NCBI GenBank assembly: GCA_014323925.1
Contig: JACONC010000001.1
Location: 82,007 to 146,006, forward strand
Source: Chromatiales bacterium
GTDB taxonomy: Bacteria; Pseudomonadota; Gammaproteobacteria; Poriferisulfidales; Oxydemutatoraceae
DNA: 64,000 nucleotides
Direction of reading: 5' to 3'
Under the pieces are notes generated by a model, which worked only from the letters and a program-made list of their open reading frames with translations, was not told the origin of the DNA and ran no database searches. Position numbers and translations under genes: made by a program. This document shows positions 1 through 8,026 of this stretch, piece after piece (the first letter of the stretch is position 1; each line of letters starts with the position of its first letter).

Positions 1-751
1 TACGGCACACTGCTTGCAGAGCAGCTTCTACCGACCGATAATCCAAACGCAAGCAAGATTTACTTGGTGGCAGTTTGCTGAGCTTTAGGACAGCTTCGGT
101 GATAATGGCAAGTGTCCCTTCGGAGCCGATGAGTAATCGGGTCAAGTCAAGTCCGACGACACTTTTGCTGGTGATAGCACCGCTACAAAGAGTATTGCCA
201 GCGCCGGTGACCGCTTTGATCTTTAATGTATTCTCGCGGGTTGTGCCATATTTTACTGCCCTCGGACCGGCTGCATTACAAGCCAAGTTTCCACCCAGAG
301 TACAAAAATCGGCACTGCCTGGGTCTGGTGGCCAGAATAATTGTTCGATTGCACAATAATCTTGTATTGCTCGGTTGCTAACACCGGTCTGCGCGTGCAA
401 AGTGCGATTGACGGTGTCTATTTTTAGAATTCTATTCATGTGCTCCATGCAGACCACTACACCGCCGTGGATCGGTAGTGCTGCGCCTGTTGTGTTCGTA
501 CCACGCCCGCGTGGTGTAATCGGCAGGTGGTATGTTCTGCATAACTGGACGATTTTGACGACCTCATCGTGGGTTTGAGGCAATACTACTGCTGCTGGCT
601 GAGCATATTGTTTACTATTGTCGCATCCGTAAGGTAGACAGTCGGCGGCTTCATAAAGTACTTGCCCAGGGTGCGGGCAGATCACTCGTAGTTGCGAGAT
701 ACAGCGATTATCTAGCGCAGTGATTTGATTGGTTTGGGTTCGTTCTTCCAT
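1..751 (-). CDS. glcD: GlcD-like FAD-binding oxidase subunit (3' end cut by window edge)
   Basis: The reading frame is open from an ATG at 751 to the left edge, giving about 250 N-terminal residues of a protein that is usually near 490. The visible part is the FAD-binding (FAD_binding_4) half: the segment ITPRGRGTNTTGAA near residue 78, the PPDPGS...GGNLACNAAGP stretch and the VVGLDLTRLLIGSEGTLAI block are characteristic of GlcD, the FAD subunit of glycolate oxidase, and of related D-lactate dehydrogenases. These enzymes oxidise 2-hydroxy acids at the inner face of the membrane. The substrate cannot be fixed without the C-terminal half and a neighbouring glcE or glcF, which would lie outside the window. 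yraN lies 45 bases upstream on the same strand. Confidence 0.85.
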   Translation of the reverse strand, partial: MEERTQTNQITALDNRCISQLRVICPHPGQVLYEAADCLPYGCDNSKQYAQPAAVVLPQTHDEVVKIVQLCRTYHLPITPRGRGTNTTGAALPIHGGVVVCMEHMNRILKIDTVNRTLHAQTGVSNRAIQDYCAIEQLFWPPDPGSADFCTLGGNLACNAAGPRAVKYGTTRENTLKIKAVTGAGNTLCSGAITSKSVVGLDLTRLLIGSEGTLAIITEAVLKLSKLPPSKSCLRLDYRSVEAALQAVCR

Positions 752-796
752 AGCTTTTGAAGTATAACGGTTGCTGTTATCTTTTGCACGAAACTT

Positions 797-1165
797 CTAG
801 GGGCTATCAAATGCTCCGACCAGCCATTGTGGCTTTGCTTTTCCTTGGATTGCGACGATATCAAAGCGACACGGACCGCTCCACGGATGAGTTTGTAAAT
901 ACTTTTCCGCAGTATTTGCGATGCGCGTTTGTTTTTGATAATCAACACTCTCTATAGCAGTGCCGTAATTATCGTGTTTGCGGTGGCGCACTTCTACGAA
1001 CACGAGTGTGTCTTTATCTTGCATAACAAGGTCGATTTCACCGTATGTGGATGCATAATTACGGCTAAGCAGTTTGAGTCCGCGTTGCTTTAGGTACTTG
1101 AGTGCGAGTTCTTCAAAATGCCGTCCGCTGTTAGAACTACGTTTATTATTCTTGAACCAGTTCAA
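797..1165 (-). CDS. yraN: UPF0102 family protein YraN
   Basis: This 122-residue protein has the UPF0102 pattern: an N-terminal GRHFEELALKYL helix, then GLKLLSRNY, GEIDLVMQD and LVFVEVRHR. That order (E, D, ExR/K) is the endonuclease-like core of the family, which is annotated as nuclease-like with no settled function. It overlaps the end of lpoA by 20 bases on the same strand. lpoA followed by yraN, divergent from rsmI, is the classical gammaproteobacterial arrangement and strengthens the assignment. Length is normal for the family. Confidence 0.9.
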   Translation of the reverse strand: MNWFKNNKRSSNSGRHFEELALKYLKQRGLKLLSRNYASTYGEIDLVMQDKDTLVFVEVRHRKHDNYGTAIESVDYQKQTRIANTAEKYLQTHPWSGPCRFDIVAIQGKAKPQWLVGAFDSP

Positions 1166-2999
1166 CAGGCTTACCTTTGTTGAATTTTGCCCAGTCTAGA
1201 CGTCTATGTAAGCGACGGTTTTCATCTACTGACAGGTAGCCGGTCGCACCTTTTAGTTCGGTATTGCTAATCGCGATTCGTCGGATCGTATTAATCAATC
1301 GATAAGCATCTTTGCCCAGCGCGTATAGACGAGGAAATTCTTTGATGTTCTTGCTATTTGGATAACGCACCTGATCGATGATAAAAGGAATATCGTTATA
1401 GACTAAGCCGTCGAGTTCACGCAGTAATTTCTCTTGTCCGGGTTCGTAAGCATGCGATGATGCATAAACCGGAAGTTCGTCGGCGTAATAAAACTTCATC
1501 AGAGGATAAATGAGCGTCGCATTTTGGTAGTTGGCAAATAGCACCGCAGCGTGAATATCATCGCGGATACGCGGCTTAAATTCGAGTTTTTTTCCTACTA
1601 CTCGCTCAATCTCGGCGTGTCGTTGTATGCTACGCTCCAGATGAAATAGCGATTGCACACTGGAGGCGTAATCGTCGAATTCGGTATCGTAATAATAAAC
1701 TTCCTTTATGGTGCCGCGCAGTTGGTAGTAAGTTTCAGAAAATCCCTGTACCATACGCCCGCCCCACTCATTGTCAGGTGCCATAATGACGACCGAGTTG
1801 TATTCTTTATCGAGTAGCTTTTCGGCGATTTGTTCGGCTTCGTCTTCCGGGTAAAGACCGAATTGAAAAATATCACCTTGTATAGTTTTGGTTGCATCGG
1901 TTGCATAGTTGAGCGTAATAATAGGGGTAGTCAACGGGCTATAATTGAGTAATTCATCTACCTTATTTTTAAGTAGCGGACCAACCACCATATCGACACC
2001 CTTCTGAGTTGCTTGTTGGTAAAGCTCGACGATACCTAGGTTTTGGTTGGAGTCATACAGATTGATTTCCATTTTCTTCAGTGATAGGGTCGGCGATGTG
2101 TTTTGCGACTCCTCCTGCGCAGCGAAAAAGCCTTCTTTGATAATTCTGCCGATATTTGCGTATTCACCAGTGAGCGGTAAGATTAGGGCAATTTTTTCGG
2201 GATTAAAATCAAAGTATGCCCATCGCCCAAGCAGTTCTTCATATGCGTAATCGGGCACTTCTAAAAAGTCATACTTGTCAATCCAGTTTTGATAATCTTG
2301 CTCAAGTTGAGTGGTATCTATCTGCACAGGTGTAGCTATCTGTGCTAACTCTAACCACGCTCTAAGTTCACGGCTACCGGTTCCATCGGCTAGTCGTTGG
2401 CGAGCGTTAAAGGGGTCTATAGCAATTACAGCTTGCCAGATTTTATCGGTATTCTTGGCGTATTCATCTTCGTTGAGAAATTCTTTAATTGCGATGCGCG
2501 TAGTTAAGCTCTCTATATATCTTTGTGTATCCTTCAAGCCATCGGCGCGTAACATCAATGCTTCTTTTTTGAGCGCATCGTCACCTTCGTTTATCAATGT
2601 TTCAGGCAATAGGGCAAGAATTTTCTCAGGTTGCTTAATTTGTTTATAAAAAACTGCCGATAAGATTCTTTTGTCGAGTACAGCTGCCGGTTCCAGTGCT
2701 TGTTCGTCTATAGTGATGAGTTGTTTATGAGCGTTTAATAAGTACTGACCTTTGATGAGCATGCGAGCACTTTCTATTTGCATTATTTCTTTTTGCGGTG
2801 ACGGTATGCTTGCGGCAGAACTCCATAGCACTTCTGAGGCTTGTAAATAAAGTGCTTGCTCGGCTAGGTTATTCGCTCGCATATACGCATAGTTTAACTT
2901 GATCTCGTCGAGAGGATTTAGACCGTGTAGCTGCATACCGGCGCAACCACTGAGTAAAAAGACTATTAGAATAATGATGGCGTGTTTTTCATATCGCAT
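1146..2999 (-). CDS. lpoA: Penicillin-binding protein activator LpoA (outer-membrane lipoprotein)
   Basis: The 617-residue product begins with a lipoprotein signal: a hydrophobic stretch followed by the lipobox LLSGC, with the lipidated cysteine at residue 19. LpoA is anchored in the outer membrane and reaches through the periplasm to activate PBP1A during peptidoglycan synthesis. The N-terminal half is helical and TPR-like. The C-terminal half has the periplasmic binding protein fold of family PF04348, seen in the IALILPLTGEYANIGRIIKEGF stretch and in VVGPLLKNKVDELL. The length matches the family. It is divergently transcribed from rsmI across 59 bases, a conserved pairing. Identification is firm from order and domain structure; the partner PBP1A is not in the window. 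Confidence 0.92.
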   Translation of the reverse strand: MRYEKHAIIILIVFLLSGCAGMQLHGLNPLDEIKLNYAYMRANNLAEQALYLQASEVLWSSAASIPSPQKEIMQIESARMLIKGQYLLNAHKQLITIDEQALEPAAVLDKRILSAVFYKQIKQPEKILALLPETLINEGDDALKKEALMLRADGLKDTQRYIESLTTRIAIKEFLNEDEYAKNTDKIWQAVIAIDPFNARQRLADGTGSRELRAWLELAQIATPVQIDTTQLEQDYQNWIDKYDFLEVPDYAYEELLGRWAYFDFNPEKIALILPLTGEYANIGRIIKEGFFAAQEESQNTSPTLSLKKMEINLYDSNQNLGIVELYQQATQKGVDMVVGPLLKNKVDELLNYSPLTTPIITLNYATDATKTIQGDIFQFGLYPEDEAEQIAEKLLDKEYNSVVIMAPDNEWGGRMVQGFSETYYQLRGTIKEVYYYDTEFDDYASSVQSLFHLERSIQRHAEIERVVGKKLEFKPRIRDDIHAAVLFANYQNATLIYPLMKFYYADELPVYASSHAYEPGQEKLLRELDGLVYNDIPFIIDQVRYPNSKNIKEFPRLYALGKDAYRLINTIRRIAISNTELKGATGYLSVDENRRLHRRLDWAKFNKGKPVELVQE

Positions 3000-3058
3000 C
3001 CTTGTATACCTAGAAAATAAAGGGTTTATTTCTTTTAATTCCTGCTATTCTACTATAT

Positions 3059-3952
3059 ATGAAAGCTGTAGATAGCGAAGGTGTATTGTATATAGTTGCA
3101 ACGCCTATAGGTAATTTGGCCGATTTTAGTCATCGAGCGGTTGAAGTTTTACGCAAAGTAGATTGTATATTGTGCGAGGATACCCGCACTAGTTCGGTAT
3201 TATTGAAGCATTATAGACTCACTACACCTAAGACGAGTTTGCATGCGCATAACGAAGCGAAGCGATGCACGCCGCTGATTGAAAAATTAAAGCAAGGGCA
3301 ACGGTTTGCATTGATAAGCGATGCCGGCACCCCGTTGCTGAGTGATGCCGGACGTTTGCTCGTAACCGCTTGCCATAACGAGAGAATTACGGTGGTACCT
3401 ATTCCAGGTGCTAATGCAGTTGCCACGGCATTATCGGCTGCTGGGTTTGACGGTAGCCGTTTTGTTTTTGAAGGTTTTCTGCCAGCCACTCGTGTTGCAC
3501 GCATCAAACGACTGCAATATTTAAAGAGGGATAAGCGAACGCTGGTTTTTTTTGAAGCACCGCATCGAATTACTGCTACAATTACTGATATGATCGAAAT
3601 ATTTGGACAACAGCGCACCACTTGCTTGGCTAAAGAACTTACTAAAATTCACGAGCGCATGGTTCGCGGTAATCTGCTCGATATTCAGGCTTGGCTACTC
3701 GCCTCAGCAAAGCACACCAAGGGAGAGTTTGTTATACTAATCGGAGATTGCGATGCAATCGCAACCGATGAAGTGACGATAAACACCGACGATTTAGTGC
3801 AATTGTTATCTGAGTATCTATCACCTAGCAAGGCAGCGGCGGTTATCGCGAAATTGAGCGGTATGCCACGTAAGTATTTTTATCGTACTAAATCTCACAA
3901 CCGCAACAGTTCGGAGACACAAGATGCTAAACATAATGACAAAATATTATAG
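3059..3952 (+). CDS. rsmI: 16S rRNA (cytidine1402-2'-O)-methyltransferase RsmI
   Basis: The product (297 residues) opens with LYIVATPIGNLADFSHRAVEVL, then CEDTRTSSVLLKHY and ALISDAGTPLLSDAGRLLV. These are the hallmark segments of the tetrapyrrole methylase-like RsmI family, which uses S-adenosylmethionine to methylate the 2'-O of C1402 in 16S rRNA in the decoding centre. It is divergent from lpoA, as in many gammaproteobacteria. The last 29 bases overlap the next gene in another frame, so the two are probably co-transcribed and translationally coupled. Confidence 0.95.
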   Translation: MKAVDSEGVLYIVATPIGNLADFSHRAVEVLRKVDCILCEDTRTSSVLLKHYRLTTPKTSLHAHNEAKRCTPLIEKLKQGQRFALISDAGTPLLSDAGRLLVTACHNERITVVPIPGANAVATALSAAGFDGSRFVFEGFLPATRVARIKRLQYLKRDKRTLVFFEAPHRITATITDMIEIFGQQRTTCLAKELTKIHERMVRGNLLDIQAWLLASAKHTKGEFVILIGDCDAIATDEVTINTDDLVQLLSEYLSPSKAAAVIAKLSGMPRKYFYRTKSHNRNSSETQDAKHNDKIL

Positions 3953-4643
3953 TTTCAAGTTTTTTAGTAATACTCAACGACCGCTCTACGGGCCTTTATT
4001 TTTGATACTATTTTTAATGCATTTACAAGTTTTTGCCGAGCAATCACAGCCGCATCCGATTATTGATAAGCAAATGCCGGGCTATAGTAGATCTGAACAA
4101 CTATCTGAGATGCCGCTCAAGCAGTTACTTGGACTGAGAGACGAATATACTGCGAAAATCGAAGATTTGAATGACATCGTTGTAGAAACGCATAAGGATG
4201 ATCAGTATCTGATGGATAAGCTCATCGCTTATGATCGCGAACGGCTACGTATCATAGAAATTATTCCGATTTTGATTGAGGATTACAGCATCAAGCCGCC
4301 TTTTAGTGAATCGTTGCTTCGTTATGCGCAGACTTTTGAAAAATTAGACAGTAAATACCAAGGGCAACTTAAAACACTGGACGACTATAGATCCTACGAT
4401 TTTCGTGCCGGTATGGCGTATTTATCTATGATGGCATCCATGCAAGAGCAAACCGACTTGTACGAGCATTTGCACGCCGATATGGAAGACGAGCAGACTA
4501 CTATAGGAGCGTATGTGAAGCGACTTAACCTTGCTTATGCCGAAGTCGAAAAAGCTAGCGAAGATATCGGAGAGTTGAACACCATACGCCACCTCGAGAA
4601 GGAACTTGAACGCATCGAGCAAGAGTTAAAAAGTCGTCGCTGA
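3924..4643 (+). CDS. Hypothetical exported coiled-coil protein
   Basis: I do not recognise this 239-residue protein. An N-terminal hydrophobic stretch (about residues 22-38, ending VFAEQ) looks like a cleavable signal peptide, which puts the mature protein in the periplasm. The rest is strongly helical and charged. Heptad-like segments at about residues 65-115 and again at 190-239 (ending in a Glu/Arg/Lys-rich helix) suggest a coiled coil. No catalytic motif is visible. The start overlaps rsmI by 29 bases; an in-frame ATG 12 bases downstream is an alternative start. Neighbouring lpoA suggests, weakly, an envelope role. The minus-strand mtdB ends 1 base after its stop. Confidence 0.75.
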   Translation: MLNIMTKYYSFKFFSNTQRPLYGPLFLILFLMHLQVFAEQSQPHPIIDKQMPGYSRSEQLSEMPLKQLLGLRDEYTAKIEDLNDIVVETHKDDQYLMDKLIAYDRERLRIIEIIPILIEDYSIKPPFSESLLRYAQTFEKLDSKYQGQLKTLDDYRSYDFRAGMAYLSMMASMQEQTDLYEHLHADMEDEQTTIGAYVKRLNLAYAEVEKASEDIGELNTIRHLEKELERIEQELKSRR

Positions 4644-4644
4644 T

Positions 4645-5511
4645 TTATTTCAAAAGCGCAGTTGCCCGCTGATAGATCTGCTCAGCATCCAAGACCAGTT
4701 CGTTGTGTTCAAACAACGCAGCGATGCAAGCCCGTTGTAATTTAAGTTTTAATGCGCCGACCGCAAGCCCACCAAATACCGCGTGGCGGTTGTGATATCG
4801 GACATTAAGGTCGGTCATTTGTATGCCTTCTATGCCTAACGGCGGCTGTGTATTGACATCCACCAGAGCTTCTAAAGTGCGATGATTATTCCATTGTTCA
4901 CCATTGAGTAACTGCACACCAGTTTTACCTGCACAAAATACGATTTGCGCGTCATCAAGGGCGGCGTCGATACTTTCAGAGTCACTACATTCGTAAGGCT
5001 GTAGTTCAACATGGTATTCCTTCTCCGCCAGTGCACAGGCTTGTTCGGCGCGCACTCGTTTGCGTGAGGTTAAGCGTACCTGTTTAGCGCCGGCTTGAGC
5101 AAGCAAGATGGCGGCGCGTTGTCCTACCGGACCAGTTCCGGCAAGTACTGTTGCGGTCTTACCCGATAGCGTATGGTGAGCGGTTAGCAGTGCGATACCA
5201 GCTGCAGCCGTTGTGTTGCAACCGCAGCTATCAAGCATGATAGAGACGCGAAATCCGCTGAAGAATTGTGCTTGTATGGCTTGTTTCAGAGCCTCGCCGG
5301 CGTCCAAGTCGTGTCCGCCGATCATTATTGCAGTGTTGCGCTTATGCTTAGGGGGACGCGTGTAGATAGCACCTTCGACTATAGAAGCACAGTTGTTGAC
5401 ATTGATATCGGCATAAGAAATCACATTATCAACACCAGCATCGTAGGCAACTATCGCATCAAAAGCACTAGCCACCTTGTCAGTATCTAAATAAATTAGT
5501 ATTTTTTTCAT
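4645..5511 (-). CDS. mtdB: NAD(P)-dependent methylene-tetrahydromethanopterin dehydrogenase (MtdB-like)
   Basis: This 288-residue protein resembles MtdA/MtdB of methylotrophs. It has an N-terminal segment KILIYLDTDKVASAFD followed by AYDAGVDNVISY, a Rossmann dinucleotide site VLAGTGPVGQRAAILLAQAGA near residue 122, and the family ending with VDVNTQPPLGIEGI and AVFGGLAVGALKLK. The enzyme oxidises methylene-H4MPT (MtdB) or methylene-H4F (MtdA) to the methenyl form during formaldehyde oxidation. With an ftr gene also in this window, the H4MPT role is the more likely. It stands alone, convergent with the preceding gene. Cofactor preference (NAD or NADP) cannot be read from sequence by eye. Confidence 0.82.
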   Translation of the reverse strand: MKKILIYLDTDKVASAFDAIVAYDAGVDNVISYADINVNNCASIVEGAIYTRPPKHKRNTAIMIGGHDLDAGEALKQAIQAQFFSGFRVSIMLDSCGCNTTAAAGIALLTAHHTLSGKTATVLAGTGPVGQRAAILLAQAGAKQVRLTSRKRVRAEQACALAEKEYHVELQPYECSDSESIDAALDDAQIVFCAGKTGVQLLNGEQWNNHRTLEALVDVNTQPPLGIEGIQMTDLNVRYHNRHAVFGGLAVGALKLKLQRACIAALFEHNELVLDAEQIYQRATALLK

Positions 5512-5739
5512 ATCGGAAATGCCAAAGTGCCTATTTTAGACGATAACCGATATAAATAAAATTATCTTAGTCGATTATGCCAATTCAAGTAGTCTTGCTT
5601 AGCACGACAACCTGATGAATAAAAAAGCATTCGTTATTAAAAAGTTTTACTATAAAATGTTTTATCAAAATCTTGCGTTAGCCGTCAAGAATATTAAATC
5701 GTCAAGACGACTCTCTGCCTTATCTTAGCGTTTGTTTTT

Positions 5740-6798
5740 ATGAATAACCATGTTCCTATTTATGTAATTAGCTTAAGCCGTACGCCTGAGCGTCGGCTTT
5801 ATATCAAAAGACAACTCGATGCTCTTGGATTGCAATATCACTTTGCCTGCGTAGACGAGATTGACAGATACCAGTTAGAGTCTAGGGCATATCGTTCCCA
5901 GATCGCCGAGTCATTAGAAATTGATGAGGCATTACTGGAGAACAAATATGCCTTGATGGGTTCTGCGACCGGAGAACATAAGGGACAATTAGCCATTGTG
6001 CTAAGTCATCTGAAAATTTACAACTTGATGCTAAAGAAGGGTTATTCCGAAATATGTATATTAGAAGATGATGCTAATTTATTGCCGACTTTTCCTGAAG
6101 TATTAAAAGTGGCTCCCAAACTATCGTGGGATATACTACAGCTGGCTCAACAGCCGGTTTCCAACGAAGTTGGTCTGATACTAAAATTATCTACTTACAG
6201 ACCAGGACGACACTTTCGTCCGCATACTAAGAAGGCGATGCTTTCATCGCTCATAAAGTGTTGGCTTAGGAATCATGGGGATGTAGATAAACAAGCTGTG
6301 ATGCTATACGGGTTTGACAATCGGTTATATTCACAACAATCAAAATATATATTAAAAATAATAAAAGAGTTTCGCTCTAAATATAGAAAGCAAGTAGCAC
6401 TGGCTATTCTCCGCTATATTATTGATTTCGCGACGATGAATCCCAAGCGACGGGGTCTGGTTGATACGCTCGATTATCATGAGTATCATCATCTGTGGCT
6501 TCATACTGTTATGCAACTGGGTGTGCCGTGCAAGAAAGATCGATTAGAATCTATAACGAACGATCATTGTATGATAGAACCACTCAATACCCCTCTCTCG
6601 GCTATGGCTTATATGGTGAGACCATCGGCAGTAGCTAAACTGAAGCAAAAACTTTTCACTTCTGCAACTTTGGCGATAGACGAAGCTCCCTGGCCGTTGT
6701 ATCAAGAAGGACAAGCAAAACTGCGCGTGATTAGCCCGCCGTGTGTAACTGCGACACACAACTATCTTAAGTATTCGCTTACAGTTTTTGGTACCTGA
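5740..6798 (+). CDS. Glycosyltransferase family 25 (LPS/LOS-type)
   Basis: The N-terminus IYVISLSRTPERRLYIKRQL and the metal-binding block EICILEDDANLL near residue 105 are typical of family 25 glycosyltransferases, which add sugars, often galactose, to lipopolysaccharide or lipooligosaccharide on the cytoplasmic face of the inner membrane. The C-terminal part (AYMVRPSAVAKL, then IDEAPW) is also typical. At 352 residues it is about 100 longer than common members. The extra length lies in the middle (about 145-260), between the EDD block and the C-terminal motif. No other LPS gene is adjacent. The upstream 228 bases (5512-5739) are AT-rich and hold no gene I can see. Confidence 0.8.
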   Translation: MNNHVPIYVISLSRTPERRLYIKRQLDALGLQYHFACVDEIDRYQLESRAYRSQIAESLEIDEALLENKYALMGSATGEHKGQLAIVLSHLKIYNLMLKKGYSEICILEDDANLLPTFPEVLKVAPKLSWDILQLAQQPVSNEVGLILKLSTYRPGRHFRPHTKKAMLSSLIKCWLRNHGDVDKQAVMLYGFDNRLYSQQSKYILKIIKEFRSKYRKQVALAILRYIIDFATMNPKRRGLVDTLDYHEYHHLWLHTVMQLGVPCKKDRLESITNDHCMIEPLNTPLSAMAYMVRPSAVAKLKQKLFTSATLAIDEAPWPLYQEGQAKLRVISPPCVTATHNYLKYSLTVFGT

Positions 6799-6820
6799 GA
6801 TAATTAACTTCCGCATAACA

Positions 6821-6848
6821 TTCTATTATTCTGTTCAGCCTGTATAAT
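6821..6848 (+). promoter_or_regulatory. Putative sigma-70 promoter for carAB
   Basis: A perfect TATAAT lies at 6843-6848, about 92 bases before the carA start, with a weak TTCTAT-like -35 element at 6821. It is followed by a leader containing an AT-rich stretch. I see the -10 directly; the -35 and the assignment are inference. Confidence 0.4.
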
Positions 6849-6940
6849 AAGCGCATTTTAGTGTGTGGGGGTGATTATTAGCTGCCGCGCATTGCTGTGC
6901 GTTAATTTAATTAAAAATTTCTACTAGGCAATTAAGCAAG

Positions 6941-8026
6941 ATGACAGATTCTGCCACCCTTTTGTTGAGAGACGGCAGTCGTTTTGACGGCATTTCTATC
7001 GGGGCTAGTGGTATCGCTGTCGGCGAGGTAGTTTTCAATACTGCGATGACCGGTTATCAGGAGATTCTGACCGATCCTTCTTATGCGCAGCAGATTGTAA
7101 CACTGACTTATCCACATATAGGCAACACTGGTGTGAACGATGAGGATGTTGAGTCCGACAAAGTATATGCTGCGGCACTGGTTATTCGGGATTTGCCGGC
7201 GTTGGCAAGTAGTTGGCGGCACAAGCAGAGTTTAAGCGATTATTTGACAAATAAGGGGGTGGTTGCGATAGCGGGCATCGATACTCGTCGTTTGACCAGG
7301 CATTTACGCAGCCACGGGGTGCAGGACGGTGTGTTGTTCAGTGATACGGTTTCGGTGACAGATGCGCAGCAGATGTTGTCTGATTTTTCTGGGCTCAAAG
7401 GTAAGGATTTGGCTCAGCAGGTAAGCACTGTAAAGCCTTATCAGTGGCAGGTATCTGATGTGTGCAAGCGGCATGTGATCGCGTTTGATTTCGGCATCAA
7501 GCATAATATTTTAAGAAACTTAGCGCAGCGTGATTGTTGCATCACGGTGGTGCCGGCGAAGACGACCGCAGATGTGGTATTGGCATATAAACCTGACGGT
7601 ATATTTTTGTCCAACGGACCGGGTGATCCCGAGCCTTGCGATTATGCAATACAAACGATACGCCAGTTGTTGCCGGTCGGTTTGCCGATATTCGGTATCT
7701 GCTTGGGGCATCAGTTACTTGGCTTAGCAAGCGGTGCACGGACAATGAAGATGAAGTTCGGACACCACGGAGCAAATCATCCGGTGCTTGATATGGCTAG
7801 CAAGCGGGTGATGTTGACCAGCCAAAATCACGGTTTCTGCATTGATGCTGCTGATTTACCCAAGCAGCTAGAAGTTACGCACTTGTCGTTATTTGATCGC
7901 ACCATTCAAGGTGTACGCCACAAGACTTACTCGGCATTCAGCTTTCAGGGACATCCTGAAGCAAGTCCCGGTCCTCACGATGCACGCACATTGTTCGACG
8001 ATTTCATTGACCAAATGGAGAGCTGA
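6941..8026 (+). CDS. carA: Carbamoyl-phosphate synthase small (glutaminase) subunit
   Basis: CarA hydrolyses glutamine and channels ammonia to CarB for carbamoyl phosphate, the precursor of arginine and pyrimidines. The 361-residue product shows the N-terminal CPSase_sm_chain domain ([20 protein letters not shown]) and a C-terminal class I amidotransferase. The nucleophile lies in [10 protein letters not shown] (Cys about residue 254), and the catalytic His/Glu are in [13 protein letters not shown]. It is slightly shorter than the usual ~380 residues but intact. Its TGA shares one base with the carB ATG, so translation is coupled. Confidence 0.97.
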   Translation: MTDSATLLLRDGSRFDGISIGASGIAVGEVVFNTAMTGYQEILTDPSYAQQIVTLTYPHIGNTGVNDEDVESDKVYAAALVIRDLPALASSWRHKQSLSDYLTNKGVVAIAGIDTRRLTRHLRSHGVQDGVLFSDTVSVTDAQQMLSDFSGLKGKDLAQQVSTVKPYQWQVSDVCKRHVIAFDFGIKHNILRNLAQRDCCITVVPAKTTADVVLAYKPDGIFLSNGPGDPEPCDYAIQTIRQLLPVGLPIFGICLGHQLLGLASGARTMKMKFGHHGANHPVLDMASKRVMLTSQNHGFCIDAADLPKQLEVTHLSLFDRTIQGVRHKTYSAFSFQGHPEASPGPHDARTLFDDFIDQMES

